The notes: generated by a model not told the origin, from the letters alone. Counted from the first letter of the stretch, positions 20,034-32,966 are shown. The stretch is 57,370 nucleotides of DNA from Chara braunii (GCA_003427395.1 BFEA01000647.1:532521-589890); one strand, 5' to 3'. Translations and numbers: made by a program.

Positions 20034-23000
20034 TGTCGGTGCGAATACCCTTACAAGGATATCCGTCCTGGTTTTCACAAGCGACATAAGATAAGTTTGG
20101 TATAAAATTCAAGTACGAGCGAGGCGTGGCTGCGTTTGTAGTTTACGTTGGAAGGATGGTTAACTAGAGTAGAGAGTGTGTAGGTCCGAGGACTTGAGGC
20201 GCGCGTGATCTTTTTATTTATTGATAATCGAAGAGCCAACTTGATCGCCGACCGAATTTTTACTTCTGATTAAGTTAGGATTAAAAAGATTTTTGTCTCC
20301 CGATTGATGTACGTCCCTGTAGATTGTGCGTACGTACGAAGAACGACATCGACAACAGTGTGACTTCAAAGCATTTTGGTAAAATCACACGTCACACAGT
20401 ACCTTTTTATTTAGGTGTCCGTCAAAGTTAGACCCAGCCTTGGGCCTAACACTATTGGTTGCAGCGTCGGACTTTCACCAGAGAAATTAAGGGATCGAGA
20501 GCGGTGACGACGGGGGGAATATCAGAGTAGCGTGAAGGGACTGAGGGGTTGAGGGTTCGACGGGGCTATCCCCCTTGGTTTTTCGTCGGCGGCGTCAGAG
20601 CGGTACTAACATTTTTTTTTTCCTAGCTCGACAAGTTCTGACAGTTAAAATTTTCTAAGTATGTTTATTATTTATTGTTTTATTATTATTATTTATCTTT
20701 GCTCCGGCGCCCCGTTGACTTGGACGGGACGCCGGATTTAGCGGTCGTCACGGGAGTTGAGGACCTTGAGTACACGCCTCTTTTGACGAGCCCGTTTGGA
20801 TGTCTGCATAATCGGGATGTCGACGAAATTCATGTATTCCGCCGTCTTGAAATACGGACCGAGGAGTCAATGTGCATAGAAGGTGGTGGGTGATTAGCCC
20901 ACGAGGCGGAAGGAATTGAGTAGCGGAGACCTTTTGTGGGCGCACCACCGTCGGGCATTATTTGTTGATAAACGCCTGAGTGTGAGCATGCCCGTTGAGA
21001 CTCGGAAGAACGGTGGAGTAGCCCGGGGCGTTATGGAGAGGCCGCTGCGGCGGCTGCTCATTTTGGCTCTCAAAGTGCACATTTGGATATTTGCTAGTAC
21101 AACTAGGATCTGCACGTGCCCTGGCCGCCAAGGCCCAAGATTGGGCTTTACAACAAGTCGCGCCCTTAAAGTCACGTTGGTTGTCTGTGTGGGAGACTGT
21201 CCGTCACGGTGGGGGGGATGTTGGGCTAACCCCGCGGGAGTAAAGCGGGGCGAAGCAAGTTGTAGCAGGCTAGTGGCGATATCTGTTGTGCGCTCTGCTC
21301 CTCACACGGGTATAGGGGCTAAAAACTACTAGAATAGCCTAGTCAGCGTTGAAGTTTCTCTGCGAAAAACAACTAGGACTATTGAACACTCGGACAAGGC
21401 CGCTGCGACTGCCAGGAGGTGCGCTAGCTGAAGGCGAGGAGCGCGACAGCAACCGGGGAAGGAGGTAAAGGAAAAGGGAGGCCGAATCGAGCCACGAAGT
21501 CGTGCAGGGCGCATGTGGGCGGACATGGCGAAGGGAAGGGGCAGCTTGGGAGAGGGAAAATATGATTTCGGGGCCTTAGAGTAGGGCGAAGTTGGTTTCA
21601 ATGTTAGTTTTAGCAATAAGATAGTTAGCTAGGAGGTAGGAGAGAAAAGCCTCGCGCGAAGCTGTCGGAGTATGCGGATGTGGATGAAGGGAGAGTGAAG
21701 ATCTTGAATGTTCCTCTTATAGAGATAGGCGTGGAAGGATTAGGCAGGGGTTTTCGGCTAAGGCAGACACAATGATGGAGTCGGTTTTAGAGATAAGTTA
21801 GTAGGGTAGTCGTGGCAGGAAAGAGGTGTTGCGCGAGGGTGACAGAGATGGATATGGCGCAGTAAGGAGTACAAAACTCGTACGATTCCCAATGGAATCG
21901 GCCGAATAAAGGGTGGATTCCGGGGTTTTTAGGATTTGCGACCCCAGATCTTGAATCAGATTAACGTAAAAGTTAGTATAGAAAGAGAAAGAGGGAGAAG
22001 AAGTTGGGACGAGCTATAGTGGAAGGAGGGATGAAAAAAAGAGGAACGAGCATGTCTCACTCATTCGTGAACGGGTTTGAGAAAGTAAAGGTAGGTTTTG
22101 GTGGTTTTGAGGAAGGGCGAGTTCAAATATTAAGTTAGTTTTTGAGGTAGGTTAGTAAATAAGGAGGTAGTAGAAAATGATTGTGCGCGGGAGTTTCGTA
22201 AACGTGGATATGGCGCCACCGAAAAACAGATAGATCGCCCGTTTCCCGATGAAAGTGGACGAACCCGAATTCGATTGTGAGGTTCTAGGATTCGAGAATC
22301 AGTTTGCGAAGTTAGTTTGAGGAATTAGTGGGAGGTCAAACGTTGGGAAGGTTACGAGCGGCGCATGAGAAAAACGGATTAACGGTGGGAATGCACCTGC
22401 CCACGTTCTAGAGGACGAGTCATTCGGTATCAGTACATCCTATTGATCGAAGTGGTGTGGTGCAAGCTGAATAGAGTGTGCGACCAATACAAAGGGAGTG
22501 AATGAACGTGACCAAGAAGTCAGCCAGATGCGTTAGAAGAAAAGGGGTAGTAATGAGTGGAAAAATGTGTCTCCAGCCGATGTTTTGGGTCGGATGCATG
22601 AAGGGTCGAGGCACCACTCAGTCCGCCGAACGAAATAACAGCAGGAAGGTTGTCGGCTTGGGAGCTTACCTGATAAGCGTTGTACCACCCATCCGGTGTA
22701 AGAGGTTACTGACAAGCAGGCGACAGAGGCTGTAGACTTACATGTTTGGCTGATATACTGCTCGCCGGATCGGTTAAGAGGCCAGCTGCGGAGATTGCAG
22801 TTTTACCGACTGTCCTCTAAGCTGCCCAACCTGTCCTATTGACGTAGTGAAGAGTGAGCAGCGAGTTTAGGGCTTACCTGCGCGTAATATACTGCTCGTC
22901 CCACCAAACGAAGTAGTGAAAGGCAAGTTGCGAGACTGGAAATGGTTGCCGAGATTGCAAGCCTGTCAACTGGCCGGCACACCCCTCGTTCGACCAACCT

Positions 23001-23747
23001 GTGCAGCAATAGATCGGTCGCGAGGTTGCAGGGTTTTTGCATAGCTAACAGACTTGGGGTTATGAGCTTAGAAGGGTAGTTGAGTTCTTTGAAGAAGAAG
23101 GCTGTGGCGAGCTGGAAGCTCGTCAGGAAGTTAGCAGTTGAAGGTTTGACTTCGGCAGGCCAAGCGCGGGGCTCTCAGGCGCGTGAAGGTTTCAAGACCC
23201 TCTCCTGAGAGTTGAGTCACTCCCTCTCCTGTATCTCGAGCATATAACCCCCCTCATTCTGCCCTTCTCAGTCTAAGTCTAATCCTGTTCAGAGAGGAAG
23301 ACGGCAGGCGGGATTGCAACCCGTAGGACCGCAGCAAGACTCTGTGGGGAGTCAACCCACCGATTGCGGGAGCTCTGCCGGAATTCAGGAGGATTTATGG
23401 AGGGCCTTGGAGGCAAAGAACTGAGAGGTAACCTTTCATCTCCTTCTATAAACCCAGTTATAACCCTTATCTGTACACCTTGCTATGATTGAATGAGTGA
23501 ACTGCATGCATCCCTACTTTAACTTTTATGTTTGACTCTCAGGACAATTCAGACTTAAGTAAAGGCATGCATGTGTAATGTCAGTTTCAATTTTATTTGT
23601 TTGATTGAAAACAGATTGTGGGATTGTATCTGGGGAAGGATGAAAGAAAGGCAGTATTACTTGTCTAACTGGGTCGATCAAAGACTGAACAAATCTCCAT
23701 AAGTTTTGGGAGGCCCAATGCTATGTTTATTTTTGAATTGCGTGGAG

Positions 23748-24408
23748 AACCAGACATGTTCCATAAGTTTGGGTGGTCTGGTTGCTCTGACCTGCGAGGG
23801 TTGTTTGTGATTGACTTTTTAGGAACCTGACTATGTCCCATAAGTTTAGGTGGCTTAGTTGCCTTGTTTATTTTGAGTTTTCTCAGTTTCCTTGGATTCT
23901 GAACGAGGGGGTGTGAGCATGTTCCATAAGTTTGGGTGGCTCGACCCCTTCCTGTTTTATTTAAGGGAACGAATCAGGCAGAGGACCAGACATGTTTCAT
24001 AAGTTTGGGTGGTCTTGGTCCAATGCCACGCATATGCTGGAACCAGAAGGCTATAACTTGACTATATTTTATTACTTTCCTACTTATGAACAGGCTAGTC
24101 AGACAGGGTTCCATAAATTCGGGTGGTCTGACTATAGCTTATCACAAACTGAAGAGAGTATTAACTCAGAATACATTTATGGTACGAAGGGGCAGACTGA
24201 ATCTCGAGCTAAAGATGATCGGTTCAGTCATATGCGACCTTAAAAGACTAAGTGCAGATAATTATATAAAACTTGGATACTTAAACAGTTCAGGGCGACT
24301 AGGGTGGCTTAGTCATGTGCCCAAAGAAGAGAAAAATTGTCATGGCTTGTGTTTGTGTATATTCAATGGCTGAGTTAGACATGTTCCATAAGTTTGGGTG
24401 GTCCAACT
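23748..24408 (+). repeat. Array of stem-loops with constant loop and variable stems (5' LTR)
   Basis: The core GTTCCATAAGTTTGGGTGG recurs, with small changes, about seven times over 700 bp. At most copies the immediate flanks are complementary but differ from copy to copy: AACCAGA/TCTGGTT (23748-23783), AGGGGGT..GAGC/GCTC.ACCCCTT (23906-23950), GGACCAGA/TCTTGGTCC (23983-24021), TAGTCAGA/TCTGACTA (24096-24134), AGTTAGA/TCCAACT (24373-24408). The copy at about 23823-23862 pairs less well, and an eighth motif near 23698 is degenerate. ACATGT, a self-complementary hexamer, starts most loops. Confidence 0.85.
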
Positions 24409-24703
24409 GTATGCCTTATGTAAGCTGGGTATAAATTGATAAATCATTGAAAGACTATAAATCATTGTTTGATAAGGTTGACTTGGGGTTGGTGAGAGTA
24501 CTTACCTTTATGGTCTTGCCTTGTATGTGGCTGAGTGAGACTACTACTTAGTATGAGTTTTAAATTGATAGATAGTTACTTTAGATGCTCGCCACGTGCT
24601 ACATTCATAGGAGTTAGTTTCAATTCATGCATTTTCTTAGTTATATTTATTTTACTTAGGTCGAATTCTTCATTTTATAGGATCATTTATTATACTTGGT
24701 TTT

Positions 24704-25285
24704 GTATAAATCTTGGTAAGTCACTTTCTCTACGGGAAGCGCTGCCGAAATTTCTACAAGACCAAGGAGTCAGTCATATTTTGTCTTTTCAAAGTTCAAC
24801 TTGTCTGATTTTTATATATGATTTAATAAAAATATAGAGAGTCTCATTTTCTAAAGGGAGTGTTGTCCGAATTTTTGCTAATTTAGGGACTTAGACAAAA
24901 TTGGATCTTGAGAAGCCAAAGTCACTTTAGATTCTGAACTTAGCTTTGTATAAATCTTGGATTAACGATTTTTTGAAGGGAGTGTTGCCAAAAGTTTTAT
25001 AAATTTAAGGAGCTAGTTGAATTTTGTCTTAAGTGAACTCTGGTTTTGCGCTGGGTTCATATCTGACTTAGTAGAAATTTGAAAAGTCTTCTTTTTTAAA
25101 GGGGGTGTTGTCCAAATTTTTACTAATCCAGGAAGTTAGATAAAATATGACTTTCCAGAATTAGAGAATGTTTTTGTTCTCATAATTGAGTTAGTATAAA
25201 TTATGAGAAGGTACGTTTCCTACAGGAAATACTGCTGAAATTTTCTTAGTCTAAAGGAGTTAGATTATATTTTGACAGATAACAA
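24704..25285 (+). repeat. Diverged tandem array, 5 units of about 123 bp (5' LTR)
   Basis: Unit starts at 24704, 24824, 24948, 25071 and 25194. Each has (G)TATAAAT(C/T)TTGG-like sequence, GGGAGTGTTGCC-like and AAATTTTTAC-like boxes, then AAGGAGTTAG and ATTTTGTCTT-like boxes. The period is very regular although the units are diverged. Confidence 0.85.
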
Positions 25286-25529
25286 TTCTGACAAACCACC
25301 ATTAATAGGAGAAACGCTGTCATAGGTCTACCTTGCGTTGGGTACTGGCCTAAAGGTAGGCCTAGGCTTAGCTTATAGGAGGACCTTGAGTGAGATTATA
25401 ATACGGAGATTATGCTCCATGAACTTATAGATTTAGCTTGGAGATTGTTTTGTCTCGTGTTACAGGTCCTCTTGATCGTTTGATTTGGGATTTGGAATAA
25501 AATCAGCTTGATCCCACGAGGATCATCTA

Positions 25530-25566
25530 CTGTTATCACTGATAACAGTGTTATCACTGATAACAG
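25530..25566. repeat. Doubled palindrome CTGTTATCACTGATAACAG
   Basis: Two overlapping 19-bp palindromic units in the 5' LTR. The 3' LTR carries only one, slightly changed (about 39987-40006). Confidence 0.85.
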
Positions 25567-26340
25567 GTCGGTCGCTCTACGACTGAATTTCATTTCATCC
25601 TCAATACTCAATCGAAAAGGTTTTAGCCTTGGTGATTTTTATTGTTTTATTAAGGTTTTCACCCGGACTTTTATTAAATGGTCATTTAACAGAGGTACTG
25701 AGTATTTAATTATGGAAGGTTGGACAAAGGTTGGGGTTTGCATGACTAAAGTAAGGGGTATGAGAACAGAGAATGGTTGAAGTTGACTCCGTGTAGTGTG
25801 TGAACTTGTGATTGACTCTTTGATGTGATTGCAAGTATGTTCTGTGGTTCGGACTTTGGAACTGACTGTCTGTAATCACATACATATATATGGTTGTGAG
25901 GAGTCTCATTGTGATTGTGAGAAGTGATCGTCACATATTTATTCTCCACTATACATATACGCACATACCTATGTTTGGGTGTTCGCGTGACTTGAGGGGC
26001 CCACACTTAAGGGTTAAATTGGAGTCAAGATTGAGAGAGGAGAAGAACCCCCTTTATTGTTGTATGCGTCTTAAAAATTTCTTAGTCGGACGTTAGTCCT
26101 GGGCCTAGATTCGAGGTCCTTGTCCATGACATCTCAGGTGCAAGACTCTACATGGAAGAGATCACCCCCCGCGCAGAGCCTATATGCCCTGCCCACCGGG
26201 ACACTCAGCCTAAAGGGGAGGTGCCGTGGAGGCCGCACGATTGTTCCGTCAACCGTGCAATATCGTGAAGGAGTACACCTTCACGATACTTCGATTCTGA
26301 CACTTGAGTGTCATAAGCGGTACTCGAACCCACAAGGGTC

Positions 26341-26538
26341 CGCTTGATTATGGACACTATATAGTACGCCATCGTTGCGACTGCTTGCGTAGTCATGCAT
26401 TGATAGGTGATATGAGAAGACCCTGCATCCGTGTGCTTCCGCTTGATTATAGACACTACATAGTATGCCATCGTTGTGACTGCTTGCGTAGTCATGCATT
26501 GCTAGTCGATATGAGAAGGCGCTGCATCCGTGCGGTTT
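26341..26538 (+). repeat. 99-bp tandem duplication specific to the 5' LTR
   Basis: Units 26341-26439 and 26440-26538 begin CGCTTGATTATGGACACTA or CGCTTGATTATAGACACTA. The 3' LTR has a single unit at about 40788-40886. Confidence 0.85.
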
Positions 26539-27160
26539 TATACTAAGTCTCGCGCGCAACGCCTATTCAATTTCCGCATTGGAGAGTTACGGGATGGCTA
26601 CTGAAGTGACTAAGATTGTGTGTGTTGTTCTGTGTATGTGTGTATGTGTGTTTTAATGTTTATGTTCGTTCTGTGTATGTGTGTGTGTGTGTGTGTGTTT
26701 TAATGTTTATGTTCGTAGAGTGGTGTAACGCGTGGTGCGTGGGATGCGTCCTAGTCGACTGACGATGGGTCGCGCTTGGGACTTCAGCCCCCCAAGGCGT
26801 CGGTTCTCATGCGAGTCCGATAAAGGCGTAAAACCGCACGTACCCCCTATGCTACAATGTACGAGAAACGGCCTCGACTGGTCCACCTCTGCGATTGCAG
26901 CTGATTAACTTTCGTACTGTGGACTGGTAGCTCGGCGGGGATATGCCCACCGAAGGGAGGTGACAACTCTCAAAAGGTGGAGGTAAGTCGTGCCTCGCGT
27001 AGGCCCTATCCTGTCGTAGGGGCTATGGCTGACGCACTCGGCAGGAGCGGCTTGAGGAAGCTCCATGTGCATTGCGACGAGGACTAGAGCAACTCCTGTG
27101 TGACGCGGCCGAGAGGGTCCCGCCCCGTTTGTGCGATGTTGGACCGATGCGCTCGACAAG

Positions 27161-27178
27161 TGGCGCGGTTGCCGGGGA
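27161..27178 (+). promoter_or_regulatory. Primer binding site, tRNA-Asp type
   Basis: TGGCGCGGTTGCCGGGGA begins two bases after the LTR end. From memory, the 3' end of plant tRNA-Asp gives TGGCGCCGTTGCCGGGGA as its complement, so 17 of 18 bases agree. This priming tRNA is used by several plant Ty3/Gypsy lineages such as Athila-like elements. Confidence 0.85.
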
Positions 27179-29440
27179 TAACGGTTGTCCGTTGTTGTCC
27201 CTTGTGGAACGACACCCGGGTATAAGAATGTGAGAAATAGGCAAAATAAGAAGTTTTCTTTGGACTTTTATGGTCAATCAATTGGTGGTATTGGATAGAG
27301 AGCGAGTGAGAATTGATCGTGTGAGTTGGTTTTGTTTAATGCAGTGAGGATGCCACAAAAGATAGATGTTTTTGACTGTACGATCACGTTGGTACCTCTC
27401 TTCTGACCCTGATAGTTGGTGGGTTTGGATGATGCATTGCATGGTAATATGGCGAAGGTTGGAAGAGGTGGCGTCAACAAGGCTAGTTTGGTCCTATAGG
27501 GTACCTATTATGATCGAAGAGTATCTGAGTGGTCATGAGAGCAACTTGGTGCTTTGGTGTTAGAATGAGGCCGATGATGAGTAAGGGAGTCTAACATGTT
27601 AGAAGTTATCGAGGGACTTCAAGGAAAGTTAGGCTAAGGATGCTGAAAACCTTTATAAGCATTGGTTGGGATCTTTGAGTCTGGGTTCTAAGCGGTTATT
27701 CGATTTATATGGCCGTGGAGGTGTGAGGTCTGCCCCACGTGATATGTTGAGAGTTAGGCATATAAGACGACAGATAGGTGCAGAGAATACCGTGTTATGA
27801 CCTCAATGGAAGCGACTACGGGACGTAGTAGGTCTGCAGAGTATCTCATCTACAAAAGGGGTATCTGATCTTAAAAGCAGTCGAAGTAATAGTGAAGGGG
27901 CTAACCCTTGAACTATTTTTGCTTACATTTGATAAGGCAATGAGATGTTGTTAATGTTAGACCTTCGTTTGAGCCTTTCCACGCTTGGACCATCCACTTG
28001 AATCTATGACGTTGGAGCTAAGGACTTGATACTATTATCTTCTAAAGATATTTCATTTGAGTTATATGTTGAACTCATCCATATATATCAGATTTAACGT
28101 AAGTAAGCGTGCCTAGTGTCTGATTATGTGAGACTCTATGCTTGATGTTATATTATTTGAATGGTTATCCTTGTCAGAAATATTACCTTGGGCTATGTAT
28201 TTGAAGTATGTATTTGAATTTATTAGTTCGCAATGATTTATATGAGCGTTCCAAGTCCAATTATCATCTTATGGTCGTCTATTAAGTTGGTGCGTTTGGA
28301 TTGCTCTTCAAAGAGGGGTAGAAGCATTGCGTAAAATCCACGTCTGATGCGGATTCAAAGGTGAATGGAGTGACCACTTCCTTGAGATAGGTTGCTTCTC
28401 CAGGAATGGTCGATGTGTAAGATCTACCCTAAGGAAGGTTGCAATCCTATGTTATAGTTCCCTTTAGAGATGACTTTGAAGAACTTATAACTTTGTTTTG
28501 TAAGTAGTAGCGCGACCCACGCCGGAGTTATGTTCATGGTCCCTAGTGGGGTGTTGTTGTTGTATCCCTTATAATAATATGACTACATTAGTACTAAATA
28601 GGAGGAAAGTGTTTGAGCCTTATCAGATCATGGCCTATGAGGGAAGCAACTACTAGATGCCAAAGAGAAGTAGGGGGTGAATTCCCGATTATCTGTATGT
28701 CAAGTGAGTTCACCGGGCAGAAGACGGAATAACACCACCCTAAGCGTGTATGGTGAGGTTGTTTACCTTGTCGAGAAGGGTCTGCAAGGGGCAAGTGCTG
28801 AAATCGGAGGGAGAAGCAGTGACGCTTGATCTTTGAGCGGGGTTCAGGGATTTTAGGATGCTATCCATTCTAAATTGGATTACACTGCCCCTCGCCACAA
28901 TATACTTCTGTCAAAACTGAGGAGTAAAGTGTATTACTCTCACAAGTATTATGTTTGAGAATACTAAATTGTTGGCGACTTCATATTTGATCATGAAGTG
29001 TCTATCATATGATATATCTGTTGGTATAAGCTTATCATTATGAGGTATCTGTATATACTTCTGGGTAACTAACTAACTTGTGTATAATATATTTGATCTT
29101 TATGAGTATTGTTGATGTTAGTTATAAGGTAATATATCATTTTCTATGAGTAAGTATTGTTATGAATTTGAATATTTGTGAACATACTATTGTGAGGATA
29201 TATTACCATTATTATTATCTCTAAGCTGAATGGTCGTGAATACTTGAAAGGATAAATTTTAGTAAAGGATAACTTGAAGTCAAGGCTTACAGGGTAGGGA
29301 GTGTAAAAAGATCATTGTCAACGTGGAAACGAAAGGCGTATGCTGAATGTTTTTCTGTGATAGGCAGAATCCAGACCAGAGCGAAGGCAACTCATAATGC
29401 CTTATGCTAAGGAAGATCCTAACATGACCTTGCCCGTTAA
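27179..29440. other. Internal region of the giant element, left part, decayed
   Basis: No intact frame. Around 27620-27910 one frame reads through AKDAENLYKHWLGSL and GSKRLFDLYGRGGVRS with only two stops in about 95 codons, possibly a gag remnant. I recognise no domain in the rest. Confidence 0.4.
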
Positions 29441-29470
29441 AAAAAAGGTGGACTCAAGGTATCCTTGTCG

Positions 29471-29866
29471 ATGAGAGTCAAGGAAGAAAAATATATCTTT
29501 TCTTGGTGGGACACATTGATGGATGGGGGTATTTTCACATTGATTGAATCCGATTTTGATGATGATCAAGGTTGTGCGATCGTGAGGATAACCCTATACG
29601 CCTCTTCCTCATTTTGGGTCGAGCGTGGGGTCAAGTTAACACTTGGGTACGGGAGCATGCTTGAGAGACCACTAAAGATAGTTGAAGGAGTTGCCAAGAA
29701 ATGGGCAAGAGAAAGGGTTCATGAAGGAGAGGAGCAAGTAGTGACCCATATAGAAATCAAGCATGTCAAAGAGTCTGCATTTCCTTCAGCCCCGTTTCGA
29801 GTGATCTTGCTCGAATTACTGATAGAAAAGTGTTTTGGGGAACAGACAAGGGTAGAGGCCGCATGA
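29471..29866 (+). CDS. Hypothetical 131-codon open frame inside the giant element
   Basis: The frame opens at 29441 and the first ATG is at 29471, giving a 131-residue product. It has mixed composition with an acidic DFDDDQG stretch, a central KKWARERVHEGEEQ helix-like segment and no membrane part. It is not recognised as gag, protease, RT or integrase. It may be a remnant of an element-encoded protein in an otherwise stop-rich region, or a chance frame. Confidence 0.3.
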   Translation: MRVKEEKYIFSWWDTLMDGGIFTLIESDFDDDQGCAIVRITLYASSSFWVERGVKLTLGYGSMLERPLKIVEGVAKKWARERVHEGEEQVVTHIEIKHVKESAFPSAPFRVILLELLIEKCFGEQTRVEAA

Positions 29867-30101
29867 GAAGCTGCTTTGACGACACAGGAATAGGGATATG
29901 CACGGTATACGTGCGAGTTGATATATGGCCTGTACCTGGACCAAAGGTTTATACCCCATAGTCAAAGGTTCAGGAATATGGTCAATATTGTTGATGCCTA
30001 CGCTGACTCTCAAGATTCGGATGAAAGGGTTGTAGATTGAGACGAGATTCAGGTGGTAGTGGGCAGATAGAGAGTACCCCCATACTCCGCCAAGTGCGAG
30101 G

Positions 30102-30939
30102 ATCAAGGGTAAAATGGCTAGAGCACGATCAAAGTATGAGAAGGAGACTTGTGCGTGTATAGATTGCTGAGGGCAAAAAATGGATGAGGGTATGACTTAC
30201 AATATACACTTGAGTGCAGTTAGAGATAATGTGAGGATAAAATATTATTAGGAGCATTGAATTGACTTTGATTGTGATACTTGACTCCTTTAGACATGTA
30301 CTTTGGGGGTATCACCCTAAGATTCGAAGTAAGGTGATTGTGTTTTGAAAGTTGAGTTGCCTTTTAGCCATACCATTCTGAGTTATAAGGGTGTACGCAC
30401 CCATGCGTTTGTACATAGGATATGCATGAAGTTTTGGTGAGTTTGAATTTAAATTTTAGGAATCGATGACCTATGAGAGAGAAATATGCACAGCGTTCTG
30501 ACTTGAGGCCGCTGTAAACGTTTGATTAATCAAGGCATGAGAGACCTTGTATTACGTCTTTGGATATTTAGATATGTCTTGAATTACTTGGATTCCTATG
30601 ATTTGAAGAGAGCGATTACGCCCTGGCTAAGACCGTTTCAGTCTTAGCTCTGGGCAGAGAGACCACGATTTTTGTGTGATACCAGTGCGAGTTTGAGTGA
30701 GATTTTTCAACTCTATGTGTATATATGTAATAGCTCGCTTTTGAGTTAGGATATTACACCCCTGAGTGTATATTGAGTTGAGATTTTATCCGAGGCTACT
30801 TATTGTATATGACGATCACAATCACTCTCACATATGTGGATTTATCCTGATGTATGATGACTTTGTGTGAGAGGTGTATGAGAAACATCTCGTGTGCTGT
30901 GTATTTCGTGAATATGAATGGATGTGAACTGTCTACTCT
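30102..30939 (+). repeat. Internal 836-bp direct repeat, copy 1
   Basis: Nearly identical to 32967-33801 (few differences per 100 bases by eye), sharing everything from TCAAGGGTA to AACTGT. The copies are closer to each other than the LTRs are, so the duplication is younger than the element. Confidence 0.9.
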
Positions 30940-31470
30940 TCGGTATACTAGTGCGGTCTGCCCACAGACCGATGATAGGGTCGGGTATAAGGAGAGGAAG
31001 TGCAATCTGTTTTTTTGAGGATGTAAAAATCATGAGGGGATCTATGAGTCCTTGAGACTCAAATGCTTACGATGCCGGATGTTTATTGTTGAGTTGTGAT
31101 GAGGACCCATAAGTTGGTCTCTCAGTTTGAGTTGTTTTATGGCTGAGACGCCTATGAGTGGGCAGATAGAGAGTACCCCCATACGCTGCCTATGTGGTAC
31201 GAGTGTGAGGGTCAATAACATTTGTAGCCGTAATTACTGTCTGTCTAAGGTTGGCTTTGAAAGCGCTGCCTATATGGGGTGTATATTGTCTATAGTACCC
31301 TCAAAGTTAGAGTAGGGGTAATTAAACTTTAGGGTCGTATTATGTGAACGAGAAAATAGTCAGTGTGAATTGAGTTTTAACATTTTTTACTAGCCTTATT
31401 TGTTTTGAGCCTTCTTGTGCCACAACCTGATGATCGATTGCTTGTCATGCGTGTCAGGCGAGTACCAACA

Positions 31471-32553
31471 TCATGGCTGAAGAAAGTGGTTTCGCAAAAA
31501 TCTTGCACTTGAGGAGCTCGTGCCTCAGCAAAGCGCTGCTGTGCGAGTTGGTACATGACTCGATTGCCCCAAGACTTTCGTGCCCTGCTGTTTCAGGGAA
31601 GAAATTTGTCTGCCTTCCTACGCGACTATCATGACTTAAGTCTCGCGAAGATGTGGGACGAAAAGGCGATGTGAAACATGCGCAGGCCTGGTGCGAGCTG
31701 GAGACTTCTTTGAAGTCGAGGTTTCCAAAGTGGAAGAGAGAGCCAATGTGGTGGAAACCGTGTGCAACTGGTCGAGGCTGCGTCAACGCAATGAGAGCTA
31801 GGTGGTATACAAATGCAAGTTGGGATATTGGAAGAAAGGTTGACGCGACTAGAAGAAGCCAGACGAGGCAAGAGGAAGATTTTTGAAGATGCATCGAGTG
31901 GGCCAACTGGGCACGATGGAGCAGAGTCAAGGGATAGTAGTGATCGAGAGTCACTCCTCCTTAGAAGAACCTTGAGAAGGCGGACTAGTGCTCAGAGGAG
32001 AGGCGAGGATAAAAAGGTGGTTGAAGTAAAGGAGGAGCATGAACCTCCCAAGTGGACAAAGGCCCAACGAAAAGTGAGGAACCTGATCCAAGGAGGTAAA
32101 AAAGGTACCGGGAAGGGGCAATGCTCGAGGCAAGTAGCGGCCATTCCACAAGAATCGGGAGGCAAAGCAACGCAAAAGGGGCCTCCATCGGCTGAGCAGA
32201 TATTATGTGGGCGGTGCGTGCCATGCAATCAAGTGAGTATGTGGTCGATGTATAATCTATTTATGCCATAGGCACAAGACAGTCATCTGGGCCCACAGAT
32301 GACCGTGATGCCGCCTAGGCCTCCAACAACCCAAGCTCAACCAATTCAACCCATGAAATTGTGGCAGCCACTGACACAACAAATGTCACGGGGCAGCGTG
32401 GCCGGTGGAGGAGGCCAAAGACAAGAGGTTGGAAGGGGCCACGGGAATGGCGGACATGTCAATGGAGGACGTGGTGGCGACAGAGGAGACGCTGGAGGAC
32501 GCGATGCGCACCAAAAAAACCATAAGTGGAATGCAAAGAAAAACGGAGTGTGA
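31471..32553 (+). pseudogene. gag-like remnant
   Basis: Between the 836-bp repeats, three frames give protein-like stretches. The first is MAEESGFAKILHL (31474 on), then a segment with WCELETSLKSRFPKWKREP (31692 on). A third frame has a charged coiled-coil-like part, LEERLTRLEEARRGKRKIFE (31821 on), followed by a basic linker. The last stretch (32299-32550) is Pro/Gln-rich then Gly/Arg/His-rich (GRGHGNGGHVNGGRGGDRG). The order (structured part, coiled coil, basic Gly-rich nucleic-acid-binding tail) fits a retrotransposon gag. No intact CCHC knuckle was found; a CGRCVPC stretch near 32207 is the nearest thing. Frameshifts make it nonfunctional. Confidence 0.4.
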
Positions 32554-32966
32554 TGGCGATAGTTGTTATGATAATCAGGGAAAACAAAGTGGTCACAAGT
32601 ACGAGAAGGGCCGACAGAATGACAAAAGTGTGTGAAAGGTGGCAAAGGCATAGGGTTAGAAAAAATATATATATAGTAGCAAGAGAAGGTGACTAGCCCC
32701 AACGCTTAGGTTTGAGAAGTTTTCAGCCAGAGGTTGATCGTAGACTACTTGGATTGTTTTAATGATTCCGGTTGTATATACGTGGACATGGGAGTTAGGG
32801 TAGCAGGCTAACCGATTGTGTGATCCCAACTCCGTGTTTTAATCGACATAATTTTGACTGTATATCAAGCGAGCTAGGAGATGTGTATATATACCTTTAG
32901 TATATTGTGTGTATATGTCGGATCATAAGAGACCTCAAGTTAACCTGGATAAGCTCTTTTGACTGG

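Larger units (their letters stand above)
20034..27158 (+). repeat. 5' long terminal repeat, 7125 bp
   Basis: Begins TGTCGGTGCGAATACCC and ends GATGCGCTCGACA; the termini are short inverted repeats (TGTCG/CGACA). A TATA-like TATAAAATTC lies at 20101-20110 and is conserved in the 3' LTR at 34011-34020. Ordered contents: a unique region with no coding frame, a stem-loop array (23748-24408), a 123-bp tandem array (24704-25285), a doubled palindrome (25530-25566), a 99-bp tandem duplication (26341-26538), a GT microsatellite (about 26630-26700) and a 3' end domain (about 26740-27158). That end domain also appears in the other LTRs of the window. Confidence 0.88.

Noticed and set aside
23748-24408. 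CRISPR-like array
   Set aside because: Repeats are regularly placed but the intervals are not uniform unique spacers, the flanks are self-complementary, the array lies in a eukaryotic LTR and no cas genes exist.
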